Below are positions 50,932-58,800 of a stretch of DNA of 64,000 nucleotides, piece by piece. The stretch comes from Dokdonella_A sp964582225 (GTDB lineage: Bacteria > Pseudomonadota > Gammaproteobacteria > Xanthomonadales > Rhodanobacteraceae). The position numbers were made by a program, and so were the translations under genes. Under the pieces are notes generated by a model that was not told the origin of the DNA, made no database searches, and worked only from the letters and a program-made list of their open reading frames with translations. Numbering within the stretch: the stretch's first letter is position 1; each line of letters starts with the position of its first letter. The stretch covers positions 1 through 64,000 of the forward strand of contig CAZORA010000010.1 in NCBI GenBank assembly GCA_964582225.1, given 5' to 3'.

Positions 50932-51819
50932 TTGACTCCTACCGGCAGCATCTGCGCGCTGGCCACGCCGCTGCGCGCGAGCGATGATTCCATCGACTTC
51001 GAAGCGCTCGGCCGGCTGATCGATCATCAGCTTGCGCAGGGCACGCGCGCGCTCGCGCTGGCTGGCTCCACCGGTGAGGCAGCGGCGCTGGACGACGCCG
51101 AATATTCGAGCCTGCTCGAGTTTGCGGCCGTGCGCGTGGCCGGACGCATTCCGCTATTGGCCGGCAGCGGACAGTCGTCCACGCGGGCAAGCATCGCGCG
51201 AACCCGACTGGCCCGCGCGGCGGGCATGCAGCTCGCGCTGGTTGCCGCGCCCGCCTACGTGCGCCCGACCCAGGAAGGCATGTTCCGCCACTTCAACGAA
51301 GTGGCCGATCGTGGCGGCCTGCCGGTGGTGCTCTACAACGTGCCCTCGCGCACGGCCTGCGACCTGCTGCCGGAGACCGTGGTCAGACTGGCGGGCCACG
51401 ACAACATCGTCGGCATCAAGGAGGCAGTGCCCGATGCCGCGCGCATGCAGCAGCTGTTGCCGCTTCGCGGCGCAGGCTTCCGCGTCTATTCTGGCGACGA
51501 TCCGAGCGCCGCGCGCGCGCTCCTGGCCGGTGCTGACGGCGTCATATCGGTCGCCGCAAATGTCGACCCGCGGCGCTTTGCCGCGCTGTGCACGGCCGGC
51601 CTGACCGGCGATCGCGCTGGCCTGGAAGCGCTCGATCGAGAGCTCCGGCCGTTGTATGCGCTGCTCGCCATCGAGCCGAACCCGATCCCGCTGAAGTTCT
51701 GCCTCGCCGCGCTCGGCTTCGGCGAGCCTTATCTGCGGCTGCCGCTGCTTGCGCTGTCGGGCGCGCACCACGCGCAGGCGCAGGCCGTGTTGGCCGGGCT
51801 CGGTCTGGTTACCGCCTGA
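50932..51819 (+). CDS. dapA: 4-hydroxy-tetrahydrodipicolinate synthase
   Basis: DapA condenses pyruvate with aspartate semialdehyde in lysine and diaminopimelate synthesis. Its Schiff-base lysine is in IVGIKEA, the catalytic Tyr in YNVPSRTACDL and the loop AGSTGEAAAL (Ser-Thr for the usual Thr-Thr). The length is 295 residues. The start is TTG at 50932, since the family N-terminus (SICALATPL) follows immediately and no in-frame ATG or GTG is close upstream. A poor start could keep expression low. It is divergent from gcvR. Confidence 0.93.
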   Translation: MTPTGSICALATPLRASDDSIDFEALGRLIDHQLAQGTRALALAGSTGEAAALDDAEYSSLLEFAAVRVAGRIPLLAGSGQSSTRASIARTRLARAAGMQLALVAAPAYVRPTQEGMFRHFNEVADRGGLPVVLYNVPSRTACDLLPETVVRLAGHDNIVGIKEAVPDAARMQQLLPLRGAGFRVYSGDDPSAARALLAGADGVISVAANVDPRRFAALCTAGLTGDRAGLEALDRELRPLYALLAIEPNPIPLKFCLAALGFGEPYLRLPLLALSGAHHAQAQAVLAGLGLVTA

Positions 51820-51871
51820 GCGCCCGCAACGGCTGCTAAACTTGTTCGATCGACTCTTTGGAAAGCCACCC

Positions 51872-52513
51872 GTGACCTCGACGAGGCTGCTTCTCCCCGC
51901 GCTACTTGCGGTCCTGCTGCTCAGCGGCTGCAATTTCTTCCACGAGCGCTTTGGTCGCAAGGAGCCGCCCTATCAGCAGGCGACCCAGGCGCGTCCGCTC
52001 GAGGTTCCTCCCGATCTCGATCAACCCAGCTCGAGTGCGGCACTGACCATTCCGGCGGCGAGCGCGCGGGCCTCGAGTGAGGTCGGCGCGAGCTCGAGCG
52101 CGCCGCCCATGGCGGCGTCGGCTGCAAGCGTCGCGCCGGCGGCCACGATCGCGCCGGGTGCCACAATCAACGCCGGTGACCTGCAGGTCACTGACACGGT
52201 GAGCAGCACCTGGAAGCGGGTCGGCCTCGCCCTCGAGCGCTCCGGCGCGGCGAGCATCACCGGTCGTGACGAAGCCGGATACGCCTACACCGTGGAAACC
52301 ACGGCGCAGGCCGTGGCGAGCGATGTCGGCTGGTTCAAGAAGGCGATTACGCTCGGCCGTGCCGGCAAGAAGACCACGGTGCGCGTGCCGCTGACCGTGC
52401 GCGTGAGCGCAGATGGTGCAGGCAGCCGGGTCAGCATCGAGGGCGCTGGCGACAAGGCCAGTGAAGAAGCGGCGCGCAGTCTGCTGGCAGCACTGCGGCA
52501 GCGGCTGTCCTGA
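51872..52513 (+). CDS. bamC: BamC-like outer-membrane assembly lipoprotein, short form
   Basis: BamC is a lipoprotein of the beta-barrel assembly machine. A lipoprotein signal ends at LLLSGC (Cys22). The conserved unstructured region has PYQQATQARPLEVPPDL, followed by a Ser/Ala-rich linker and one helix-grip domain (about 115-210). E. coli BamC is 344 residues with two helix-grip domains; this protein has only 213 residues and one. The GTG start at 51872 lies 52 bases after dapA, the same neighbour as in E. coli. Confidence 0.85.
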   Translation: MTSTRLLLPALLAVLLLSGCNFFHERFGRKEPPYQQATQARPLEVPPDLDQPSSSAALTIPAASARASSEVGASSSAPPMAASAASVAPAATIAPGATINAGDLQVTDTVSSTWKRVGLALERSGAASITGRDEAGYAYTVETTAQAVASDVGWFKKAITLGRAGKKTTVRVPLTVRVSADGAGSRVSIEGAGDKASEEAARSLLAALRQRLS

Positions 52514-52633
52514 GCTTCTGGGCGGGGCCGCGCGACGCCGACGTGGCGCAGAAGCCTGGCAGGGCGCCGGCGTCTCGTGCGGTCGGGCGGGCCTCAGCGC
52601 ATCGCACTTCGGTGCAGCCCGGGAGAAGATCGG

Positions 52634-52709
52634 TGGCGCTCCCTACGAGGTTCGAACTCGTGTTCCCGCCTTGAGAGGGCGATGTCCTGGGCCACTAGAC
52701 GAAGGGAGC
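52634..52709 (-). tRNA. tRNA-Glu (anticodon CTC)
   Basis: Read on the minus strand, the 76-nt sequence folds as a full cloverleaf. The acceptor is GCTCCCT/AGGGAGC, the D arm starts GTCTAGTGG, the anticodon stem TCGCC/GGCGG encloses the loop CTCTCAA with anticodon CTC, and the T arm is ACGAG-TTCGAAC-CTCGT. The discriminator is G and CCA is encoded. It reads GAG codons. It lies alone between bamC and pcnB, opposite in strand. Confidence 0.96.
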
Positions 52710-52799
52710 GTCGCGGTGCCGACACGAAGCTGGTCAGTATAGCGGGTCAGCGCATCGCGGCAAACATCATTCCCATGTTTTCTTGCAGTCCAGGCATCG

Positions 52800-54152
52800 A
52801 TGAGCACTGAACATTCCGCCAGCGAGACGGCGATCGGGCTGTCCTTTCGCGTGATCCCCCGGGCCGAGCACGCGGTCTCGCGCAAGAACATCTCCTCCGC
52901 GGCTCTGCGCGTGCTGTATCGCCTGCATGAGAACGGCTATCGCGCCTGTCTGGTCGGTGGGGCGGTGCGTGATCTGTTGCTTGGCGGCCGGCCCAAGGAC
53001 TTCGACGTCGCCACGGACGCTACGCCCGAGCAGGTGCGCGTGCTGTTTCGCAATTCGCGTCTGATCGGACGCCGCTTTCGCCTCGCGCACGTGGTGTTCG
53101 GACGCGAGATTGTCGAGGTGGCGACCTTTCGCGGCAGCGAGGACGACGGCAGCGGCGAGCGCCGCCTGGTGGCCGGGCGGTTGGTGCGCGACAACGTCTA
53201 CGGCAGCATCGAGGAGGATGCCCTGCGCCGTGATTTCACGGTGAACGCGCTGTACTACGACATCGCCGACTTCAGCGTGCTGGACGCGGTCGGCGGTCTG
53301 CAGGATCTGGCGCGGCGCAGCTTGCGCCTGATCGGGGAGCCCGAGCAGCGCTATCGCGAAGATCCGGTGCGCATTCTGCGTGCAGTGCGGCTCGCGGCCA
53401 AGCTTCAGTTCGAAATCGAGGCTTCCACCGCGGCACCGCTGGTCCCGCTGTCGGCGCTGCTCGGCGAAGTCTCGCCCGCGCGGCTGTTCGACGAAGCACT
53501 CAAGCTCTTCATGAGCGGTTACGGTCTGGCCAGCTTCCGGGCGCTCGATCGCTACCGGCTGCTGAGCTGCCTCCTGCCGGGAGTGCGTGAATCGCTCGAT
53601 GGGGCACAAGGCGACGCTGCGCGCAGGATGCTCGAAGTGGCCTTCGCCGGCACCGACCAGCGGGTGCGCGAAGGGCGCCCGGTAACGCCAGGCTTTCTGT
53701 TCGCGGCGCTGCTCTGGCATCCCCTGCAGAGGCTTCTCGAGGCGAGCGGGAAAGGGGATGCCGAGGGCTGGGATATGGCGATGACCCGCGTGCTGCGCGA
53801 GCAAGCCGAGCGGATGCCGATCCCGCGCCGCTTCACCCTGGCAGTGGAAGAGATCTGGGCGCTGCAGCGGCGCTTCGACGATCGCGGCCGCAAGCGCGTG
53901 AGTCGATTCCTGGCCAACCCCCGTTTCCGCGCCGCCTACGATTTCCTGTTGCTGCGGGCCGAGGTGTCGCCGCAGCTCGCCGAACTCGCCACTTGGTGGA
54001 CCGAAATCCAGAGTCTGGAGCCCGCGCAGGTCGCCGCGCAACTGTCGGCGTCCGCGGCATCGAGCGGCGAGGACCGGGGTGAAAACGCGAGCAAGCGCAA
54101 GCGACCGCGGCGGCGGCGCAAGCCGGCCCCAGCGGCGAACGGCGAAGCTTGA
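52800..54152 (+). CDS. pcnB: Poly(A) polymerase I
   Basis: PcnB adds short poly(A) tails that promote RNA decay. The 450-residue protein has the class II nucleotidyltransferase head with CLVGGAVRDLLLGGRPKDFDVATDA (in part), RRDFTVNALYYD, and REDPVRILRAVRLAAKLQF for RNA binding. It ends in a very basic Lys/Arg-rich tail (KRKRPRRRRKP), typical of poly(A) polymerases rather than tRNA CCA-adding enzymes. It is followed 4 bases later by folK. Confidence 0.94.
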   Translation: MSTEHSASETAIGLSFRVIPRAEHAVSRKNISSAALRVLYRLHENGYRACLVGGAVRDLLLGGRPKDFDVATDATPEQVRVLFRNSRLIGRRFRLAHVVFGREIVEVATFRGSEDDGSGERRLVAGRLVRDNVYGSIEEDALRRDFTVNALYYDIADFSVLDAVGGLQDLARRSLRLIGEPEQRYREDPVRILRAVRLAAKLQFEIEASTAAPLVPLSALLGEVSPARLFDEALKLFMSGYGLASFRALDRYRLLSCLLPGVRESLDGAQGDAARRMLEVAFAGTDQRVREGRPVTPGFLFAALLWHPLQRLLEASGKGDAEGWDMAMTRVLREQAERMPIPRRFTLAVEEIWALQRRFDDRGRKRVSRFLANPRFRAAYDFLLLRAEVSPQLAELATWWTEIQSLEPAQVAAQLSASAASSGEDRGENASKRKRPRRRRKPAPAANGEA

Positions 54153-54156
54153 GCTC

Positions 54157-54657
54157 GTGAGCGGGTGCCCGGTGCGCGCGCTGATCGGTCTCGGCAGCAA
54201 TCTGGACGATCCCGCTATGCAGGTCCGGCAGGGCTTGCGCGCGCTCGCGCAGATCCCGCAAAGCCGTCTTCTGCGCCAGTCGCACCTGTACCGAAGCGAG
54301 CCCTGGGGCCTGCGCGAGCAGCCGGCCTTCGTCAACGCCGTCGCCGAGCTCGAGACGACTCTGGGCGCAGGCGCGCTGCTCGACGCGCTGCTCGCCATCG
54401 AGCACGCCCTTGGGCGTCGCCGCGACGGGGTGCGCTGGGGGCCACGGCGGATCGACCTGGATCTGCTCGTCTACGGCAGCGAGCGCATCGAGACGCCGGG
54501 CCTGCGGGTGCCGCATCCCGAGCTCGCCGCGCGCGCCTTCGTGCTGGTGCCGCTGGCGGAAATCGATCCCGAGCTCGAGATTCCTGGGCTGGGTCGCGTC
54601 GCTGACCTGCTCGCGCTGGTCGATACCGGCGGTTGCGTCGCGCTCTCCGCGGCTTGA
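54157..54657 (+). CDS. folK: 6-hydroxymethyl-7,8-dihydropterin pyrophosphokinase
   Basis: FolK activates the pterin for folate synthesis. The 166-residue protein has LIGLGSNLDDP at the start, YRSEPWG, FVNAVAEL and the signature GPRRIDLDLLVYG. Two GTG codons are possible starts (54157 and 54172); I took the first, just after the pcnB stop. The pcnB-folK-panB-panC order is common in gammaproteobacteria. Confidence 0.93.
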   Translation: MSGCPVRALIGLGSNLDDPAMQVRQGLRALAQIPQSRLLRQSHLYRSEPWGLREQPAFVNAVAELETTLGAGALLDALLAIEHALGRRRDGVRWGPRRIDLDLLVYGSERIETPGLRVPHPELAARAFVLVPLAEIDPELEIPGLGRVADLLALVDTGGCVALSAA

Positions 54658-54712
54658 GTCCAGCGGCGAGGCGGCGCAACAATGACCAACTTTCTTCGAG
54701 GTTTCCACGAGC

Positions 54713-55525
54713 ATGTATGCAAGCCCCACGGCGAGCCCGGTCACGGTGCCGGAACTTCACGCCAAGAAGCAGCGCGGCGAGAAGATCGTCTCGATCACGT
54801 CCTATGAGGCCAGCATGGCCGCGCGCGCCGATGAGGCGGGCGTGGACTTCGTGCTGGTCGGCGACTCGCTCGGCATGGTGGTGCAGGGGCACTCCAGCAC
54901 CCTGCCGGTGAGCGTCGACGACATCGTCTATCACACCCGCTGCGTGGCCCGCGGCCTGCGGCGCGCGCTGCTGGTGGCCGACATGCCTTTCATGAGCTTC
55001 CGCGACGTGCCGATCGCGCTCGCCAACGCCGGACGCCTGATGGGCGAAGGCGGTGCGGCGATGGTGAAGCTCGAAGGCGGCGGCTGGGTGTGCGACATCA
55101 TTTCGACGCTGGCGCGCCATGAGGTGCCCGTATGCGCTCATCTGGGCCTGACGCCGCAGTCGGTGCACCGTCTGGGTGGCTATCGCGTGCAGGGTCGCAG
55201 CGACGGCGCCGCGGAGCAGCTCAAGGCGGACGCCATGGCGGTGCAGGAGGCCGGCGCCAGTTTGCTGGTGTTGGAGTGCGTGCCGGCCGGCCTGGCAGCC
55301 GATATCAGCGGTGCACTCGACATCCCGACCATCGGCATCGGCGCCGGCGCCGCGTGCGACGGGCAGATCCTGGTGATCCACGACTTGCTCGGCATCACCC
55401 CAGGCAAGCGCCCACGCTTTTCGAAGGATTTTCTCGCCGGCACCCACTCGGTGCTCGACGCGATCGCGGAGTATGCGCGCGCCGTGCGCAGCGGCGAATT
55501 TCCGGCGGCCGAACACAGCTTCTGA
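54713..55525 (+). CDS. panB: 3-methyl-2-oxobutanoate hydroxymethyltransferase
   Basis: PanB adds a hydroxymethyl group from methylene-THF to ketoisovalerate, making ketopantoate. The 270-residue protein has ITSYEASMAARADEAGVD, LVGDSLGMVVQGH, HLGLTPQSVH and IGIGAGAACDGQILV. The ATG at 54713 gives the correct N-terminus. The gene is 5 bases ahead of panC, and both probably share a transcript with pcnB-folK. Confidence 0.96.
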   Translation: MYASPTASPVTVPELHAKKQRGEKIVSITSYEASMAARADEAGVDFVLVGDSLGMVVQGHSSTLPVSVDDIVYHTRCVARGLRRALLVADMPFMSFRDVPIALANAGRLMGEGGAAMVKLEGGGWVCDIISTLARHEVPVCAHLGLTPQSVHRLGGYRVQGRSDGAAEQLKADAMAVQEAGASLLVLECVPAGLAADISGALDIPTIGIGAGAACDGQILVIHDLLGITPGKRPRFSKDFLAGTHSVLDAIAEYARAVRSGEFPAAEHSF

Positions 55526-55530
55526 GCGCA

Positions 55531-56379
55531 ATGGAGATCCTCCGTGAGGCGCGCGAGCTGCGCGAACGGATTGCCGCCGCGCGCCGCGCCGGCCGGCGCG
55601 TCGGCTTCGTGCCGACCATGGGCAACCTGCATGCCGGGCACCGCTCGCTGATCGCGCTGGCGCGGAAGCGCGCCGAGGTCGTGGTCGCCAGCGTCTTCGT
55701 CAATCCGACCCAGTTCGGCCCCGGCGAGGACTTCGGGCGCTATCCGCGCACGCCGGAAGCCGACGCCGAAGCGCTCGCCGCCGAAGGTTGCGACTGCATG
55801 TTCCTGCCCTCGCTCGAGGCGATCTACCCGTTCGGCGCCGAGCGCACGGTGCGCGTGCAGGTGCCGGCGGAGCTTGGAGGCATTCTCGAAGGTGCGGCGC
55901 GTCCAGGTCATTTCGACGGCGTTGCGACCGTAGTCAGCAAGCTGTTCAATCTGGTGCAGCCCGATCTGGCCGTGTTCGGACGCAAGGACTACCAGCAGCT
56001 GCTGGTGATCCAGCGGCTGGTGCGGGATCTGGCATTTCCGATCGAGATTCTCGCCGCGCCGATCCAGCGTGAAGCCGACGGGCTCGCCATGAGCTCGCGC
56101 AACCAGTACCTGGTTCCGGCGCAGCGCCCGCAGGCTGCGGTGATTTACGCGACCCTGCGCTGGATGCGCGAGGCGCTACAGAGCGGGCGGGGCTGGCGCG
56201 AGATCGAAGGCGCGGCGCGCCAGCGCCTGGGGCAGGCGGGCCTCGTGCCCGACTATGCGGTGATCCGCCGTGCACTCGACCTGGCAGAACCCGCGAACCT
56301 GGCCGAGCCGCTGGTCGCGCTGATTGCGGCCCGCCTCGGCGCAACCCGCCTTATCGATAACCTGGAGCTGGCGGTCTGA
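55531..56379 (+). CDS. panC: Pantothenate synthetase
   Basis: PanC joins pantoate and beta-alanine to give pantothenate using ATP. The HIGH-type motif is in PTMGNLHAGH and the KMSKS-like site in MSSRNQYL; FGRKDYQQL is also conserved. The 282-residue length is normal. It begins 5 bases after panB. The panD gene that makes beta-alanine is about 47 kb upstream rather than next in line. Confidence 0.96.
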   Translation: MEILREARELRERIAAARRAGRRVGFVPTMGNLHAGHRSLIALARKRAEVVVASVFVNPTQFGPGEDFGRYPRTPEADAEALAAEGCDCMFLPSLEAIYPFGAERTVRVQVPAELGGILEGAARPGHFDGVATVVSKLFNLVQPDLAVFGRKDYQQLLVIQRLVRDLAFPIEILAAPIQREADGLAMSSRNQYLVPAQRPQAAVIYATLRWMREALQSGRGWREIEGAARQRLGQAGLVPDYAVIRRALDLAEPANLAEPLVALIAARLGATRLIDNLELAV

Positions 56380-56393
56380 GCCACTGGCGCGGG

Positions 56394-56399
56394 TACAAT
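56394..56399 (+). promoter_or_regulatory. -10 element before rmlA
   Basis: TACAAT at 56394-56399 lies 30 bases before the rmlA GTG. The matching -35 is poor. Confidence 0.45.
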
Positions 56400-56428
56400 C
56401 AACGGCTTTTGCGACATCGAGAAGCAGC

Positions 56429-57316
56429 GTGGCGACCCAGAAAGGCATCATTCTGGCCGGTGGCTCCGGTACTCGGTTGTATCCAGTGACCCAGTCGATC
56501 AGCAAGCAACTCTTGCCGATCTACGACAAGCCGATGATCTACTACCCGCTAAGCACCCTGATGCTGGCGGGCATCCGCGAGGTGCTGATCATCAACACGC
56601 CTCATGAGCAGGCGCTGTTTCAGCGGCTGCTCGGCGACGGCTCGCAGTGGGGGCTGTCGATCGAATACGCGGTGCAGCCGGCGCCGGAAGGCCTGGCGCA
56701 GGCCTTTCTGATCGGGCATGACTTCGTTGCCGGCAAGTCGAGCTGCCTGGTGTTGGGCGACAACATTTTCTACGGCCACGGCTTTACCCAGCTGCTCGCT
56801 CGCGCCGCGGCACGCGAGCGTGGCGCCACGGTGTTCGGTTATTGGGTGCGTGATCCCGAGCGCTACGGCGTTGCCGAGTTCGATACGCAGGGACGGGTGA
56901 TCGGGTTGGAGGAAAAACCGCAACAGCCGCGTTCGAACTGGGCAGTCACCGGGCTGTATTTCTACGATGGCGAGGTCTGCGACCACGCTAAGGCGCTGCG
57001 GCCTTCGCCGCGCGGTGAACTCGAGATCACCGACCTCAACCGGCGCTATCTGGAGGCTGGCAGCCTGATGCTGGAGCGCCTCGGGCGCGGTCACGCCTGG
57101 CTCGACACCGGAACCCATGAGTCCCTGGTCGAGGCCTCCAACTACGTCTCCACGGTCGAGCGTCGGCAGGGCCTCAAGATCTGCTGCCCCGAGGAAATCG
57201 CCTACCAGCAGGGCTGGATCGACGCCGAGCAGGTGCTGCGCTTGGCTGAGCCGCTGGCGAAGAACGGCTACGGCGAATATCTGCGCGGTCTGGTGCGCCA
57301 GGAGCCCGCCCGATGA
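56429..57316 (+). CDS. rmlA: Glucose-1-phosphate thymidylyltransferase
   Basis: RmlA makes dTDP-glucose, the first step of dTDP-rhamnose synthesis. The 295-residue protein starts with KGIILAGGSGTRLYPVT and has KQLLPIYDKPM, LGDNIFYGH and GHAWLDTGTHESL. The GTG at 56429 gives the exact family start. It overlaps rmlC (ATGA). Confidence 0.96.
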   Translation: MATQKGIILAGGSGTRLYPVTQSISKQLLPIYDKPMIYYPLSTLMLAGIREVLIINTPHEQALFQRLLGDGSQWGLSIEYAVQPAPEGLAQAFLIGHDFVAGKSSCLVLGDNIFYGHGFTQLLARAAARERGATVFGYWVRDPERYGVAEFDTQGRVIGLEEKPQQPRSNWAVTGLYFYDGEVCDHAKALRPSPRGELEITDLNRRYLEAGSLMLERLGRGHAWLDTGTHESLVEASNYVSTVERRQGLKICCPEEIAYQQGWIDAEQVLRLAEPLAKNGYGEYLRGLVRQEPAR

Positions 57317-57873
57317 GAGTGATCCACACCGAGCTGTCAGGCTGCGTGGTGATCGAACCGCAGGTGTTCGGCGACGAGCGCGGGTATTTTTACGAAAGCT
57401 TCAACGCCGAGCGCTTTGCCGCGGTCGGACTCGACCTGCGCTTCGTGCAGACCAACGTGTCGCGCTCCGCGGCCGGCGTGCTGCGTGGCCTGCATTATCA
57501 GTGGCCGAACCCGCAGGGCAAGCTGGTCAGCGTGCTCGAAGGCGAGGTTTATGACGTTGCGGTCGATATCCGGGTCGGCTCGCCGACCTTTGGTCGCTGG
57601 ATGGCCGCGGTGCTGACTGCGGAGAACAAGCGGCACTTCTGGATTCCCGAAGGTTTTGCCCACGGCTTTGTGGTGATCTCGGAGTTCGCCACCTTCACCT
57701 ATCAGTGCACCGCGCTTTATGACCGCGCCGCCGACGCCGGAATCCGCTGGAACGACGCCGCGATCGCGATCGATTGGCCGGTCGCCGATCCCCTGCTGTC
57801 GGCCAAGGACGAGCGCGCGCCTTTTCTCGCCGAGGTGCCGCGCGGCAGGCTGCCGGCGTACGCCGCACCGTGA
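57313..57873 (+). CDS. rmlC: dTDP-4-dehydrorhamnose 3,5-epimerase
   Basis: RmlC epimerises dTDP-4-keto-6-deoxyglucose at C3 and C5. It is a cupin of 186 residues with GVLRGLHYQWPNPQGKLV (in part; active His in GLHYQ), DIRVGSPTFGRW, IPEGFAHGF and a conserved final tyrosine region. It overlaps both neighbours by ATGA/GTGA, showing an operon. Confidence 0.96.
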   Translation: MRVIHTELSGCVVIEPQVFGDERGYFYESFNAERFAAVGLDLRFVQTNVSRSAAGVLRGLHYQWPNPQGKLVSVLEGEVYDVAVDIRVGSPTFGRWMAAVLTAENKRHFWIPEGFAHGFVVISEFATFTYQCTALYDRAADAGIRWNDAAIAIDWPVADPLLSAKDERAPFLAEVPRGRLPAYAAP

Positions 57874-58778
57874 AGATCCTGCTGCTGGGCGCGAACGGCC
57901 AGGTCGGCCATGAGCTCTTGCGCGCACTGGCGCCGCTCGGTTCCGTGGTTGCGGCCACGCGCGCGGGGAAGCTGGACGACGGCAAGCCTTGCCTGATCGC
58001 GGATCTGGCCGACGCGACCTCGCTGGATCGGGCGCTGCGTTCGACCGCGGCCGAGCTGGTCGTCAACGCCGCGGCCTACACCGCCGTCGATCGTGCCGAA
58101 GACGAGCCCGAGCTCGCTGATCGCGTGAACCACCGGGCGCTTGCCGAGATTGGCGCCTGGGCGCGGCGGACCGGTGCGTTGGTTGTGCACTATTCGACCG
58201 ACTACGTGTTCGACGGCCGCGCGGATCGCCCCTATGTCGAGAACGATCCCGTCGCTCCACTCGGCGCGTACGGCCGCAGCAAGCTCGCCGGTGAAGCCGC
58301 GCTGCGGGACAGCGGCGCGGCGCACTGGATCTTCCGCACCGCCTGGGTCTACGCCGCGCGTGGCCACAATTTCCTGCGCACCATGCTGCGTCTGGCTGCG
58401 GAGCGTGACGAGCTGCGGGTGGTGGCCGACCAGATCGGGACGCCGACGCCGGCCCGCTGGATCGCCAACGCCAGCGCCGCGGCGCTGGCGCGGCGCGCTG
58501 CCGAGCAGAGCGGCATCTGGCATATGGTCACTGCGGGGCAGTGCAGCTGGCATGAATTCGCCGTCGCCATTCTCCATGGCGCCGTGGCGCGTGGCCTGCT
58601 GGACCACGTGCCGCGGGTGCTGCCGATCGCCACCGCCGACTATCCGACCCGGGCGCGGCGCCCGGCCTGGTCGGTGCTCGACCACCGCCGGTTTGAGCGC
58701 AGCTTCGGACTAGAATGCCCCGACTGGCGCGCCGCTCTCGACCTCGTGCTCGATCAGCTCGCCGGTGCCGAATCTTGA
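57870..58778 (+). CDS. rmlD: dTDP-4-dehydrorhamnose reductase
   Basis: RmlD performs the last step, reducing the 4-keto group with NAD(P)H to give dTDP-L-rhamnose. The 302-residue protein starts ILLLGANGQVGHELL, with VNAAAYTAVDRAE, STDYVFDG, YGRSKLAGE (Tyr/Lys of the SDR site) and RTAWVY. The GTG at 57870 lies in the rmlC stop. Confidence 0.95.
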   Translation: MKILLLGANGQVGHELLRALAPLGSVVAATRAGKLDDGKPCLIADLADATSLDRALRSTAAELVVNAAAYTAVDRAEDEPELADRVNHRALAEIGAWARRTGALVVHYSTDYVFDGRADRPYVENDPVAPLGAYGRSKLAGEAALRDSGAAHWIFRTAWVYAARGHNFLRTMLRLAAERDELRVVADQIGTPTPARWIANASAAALARRAAEQSGIWHMVTAGQCSWHEFAVAILHGAVARGLLDHVPRVLPIATADYPTRARRPAWSVLDHRRFERSFGLECPDWRAALDLVLDQLAGAES

Positions 58779-58800
58779 AGCCGCTGCGCGGAGGGACTCG

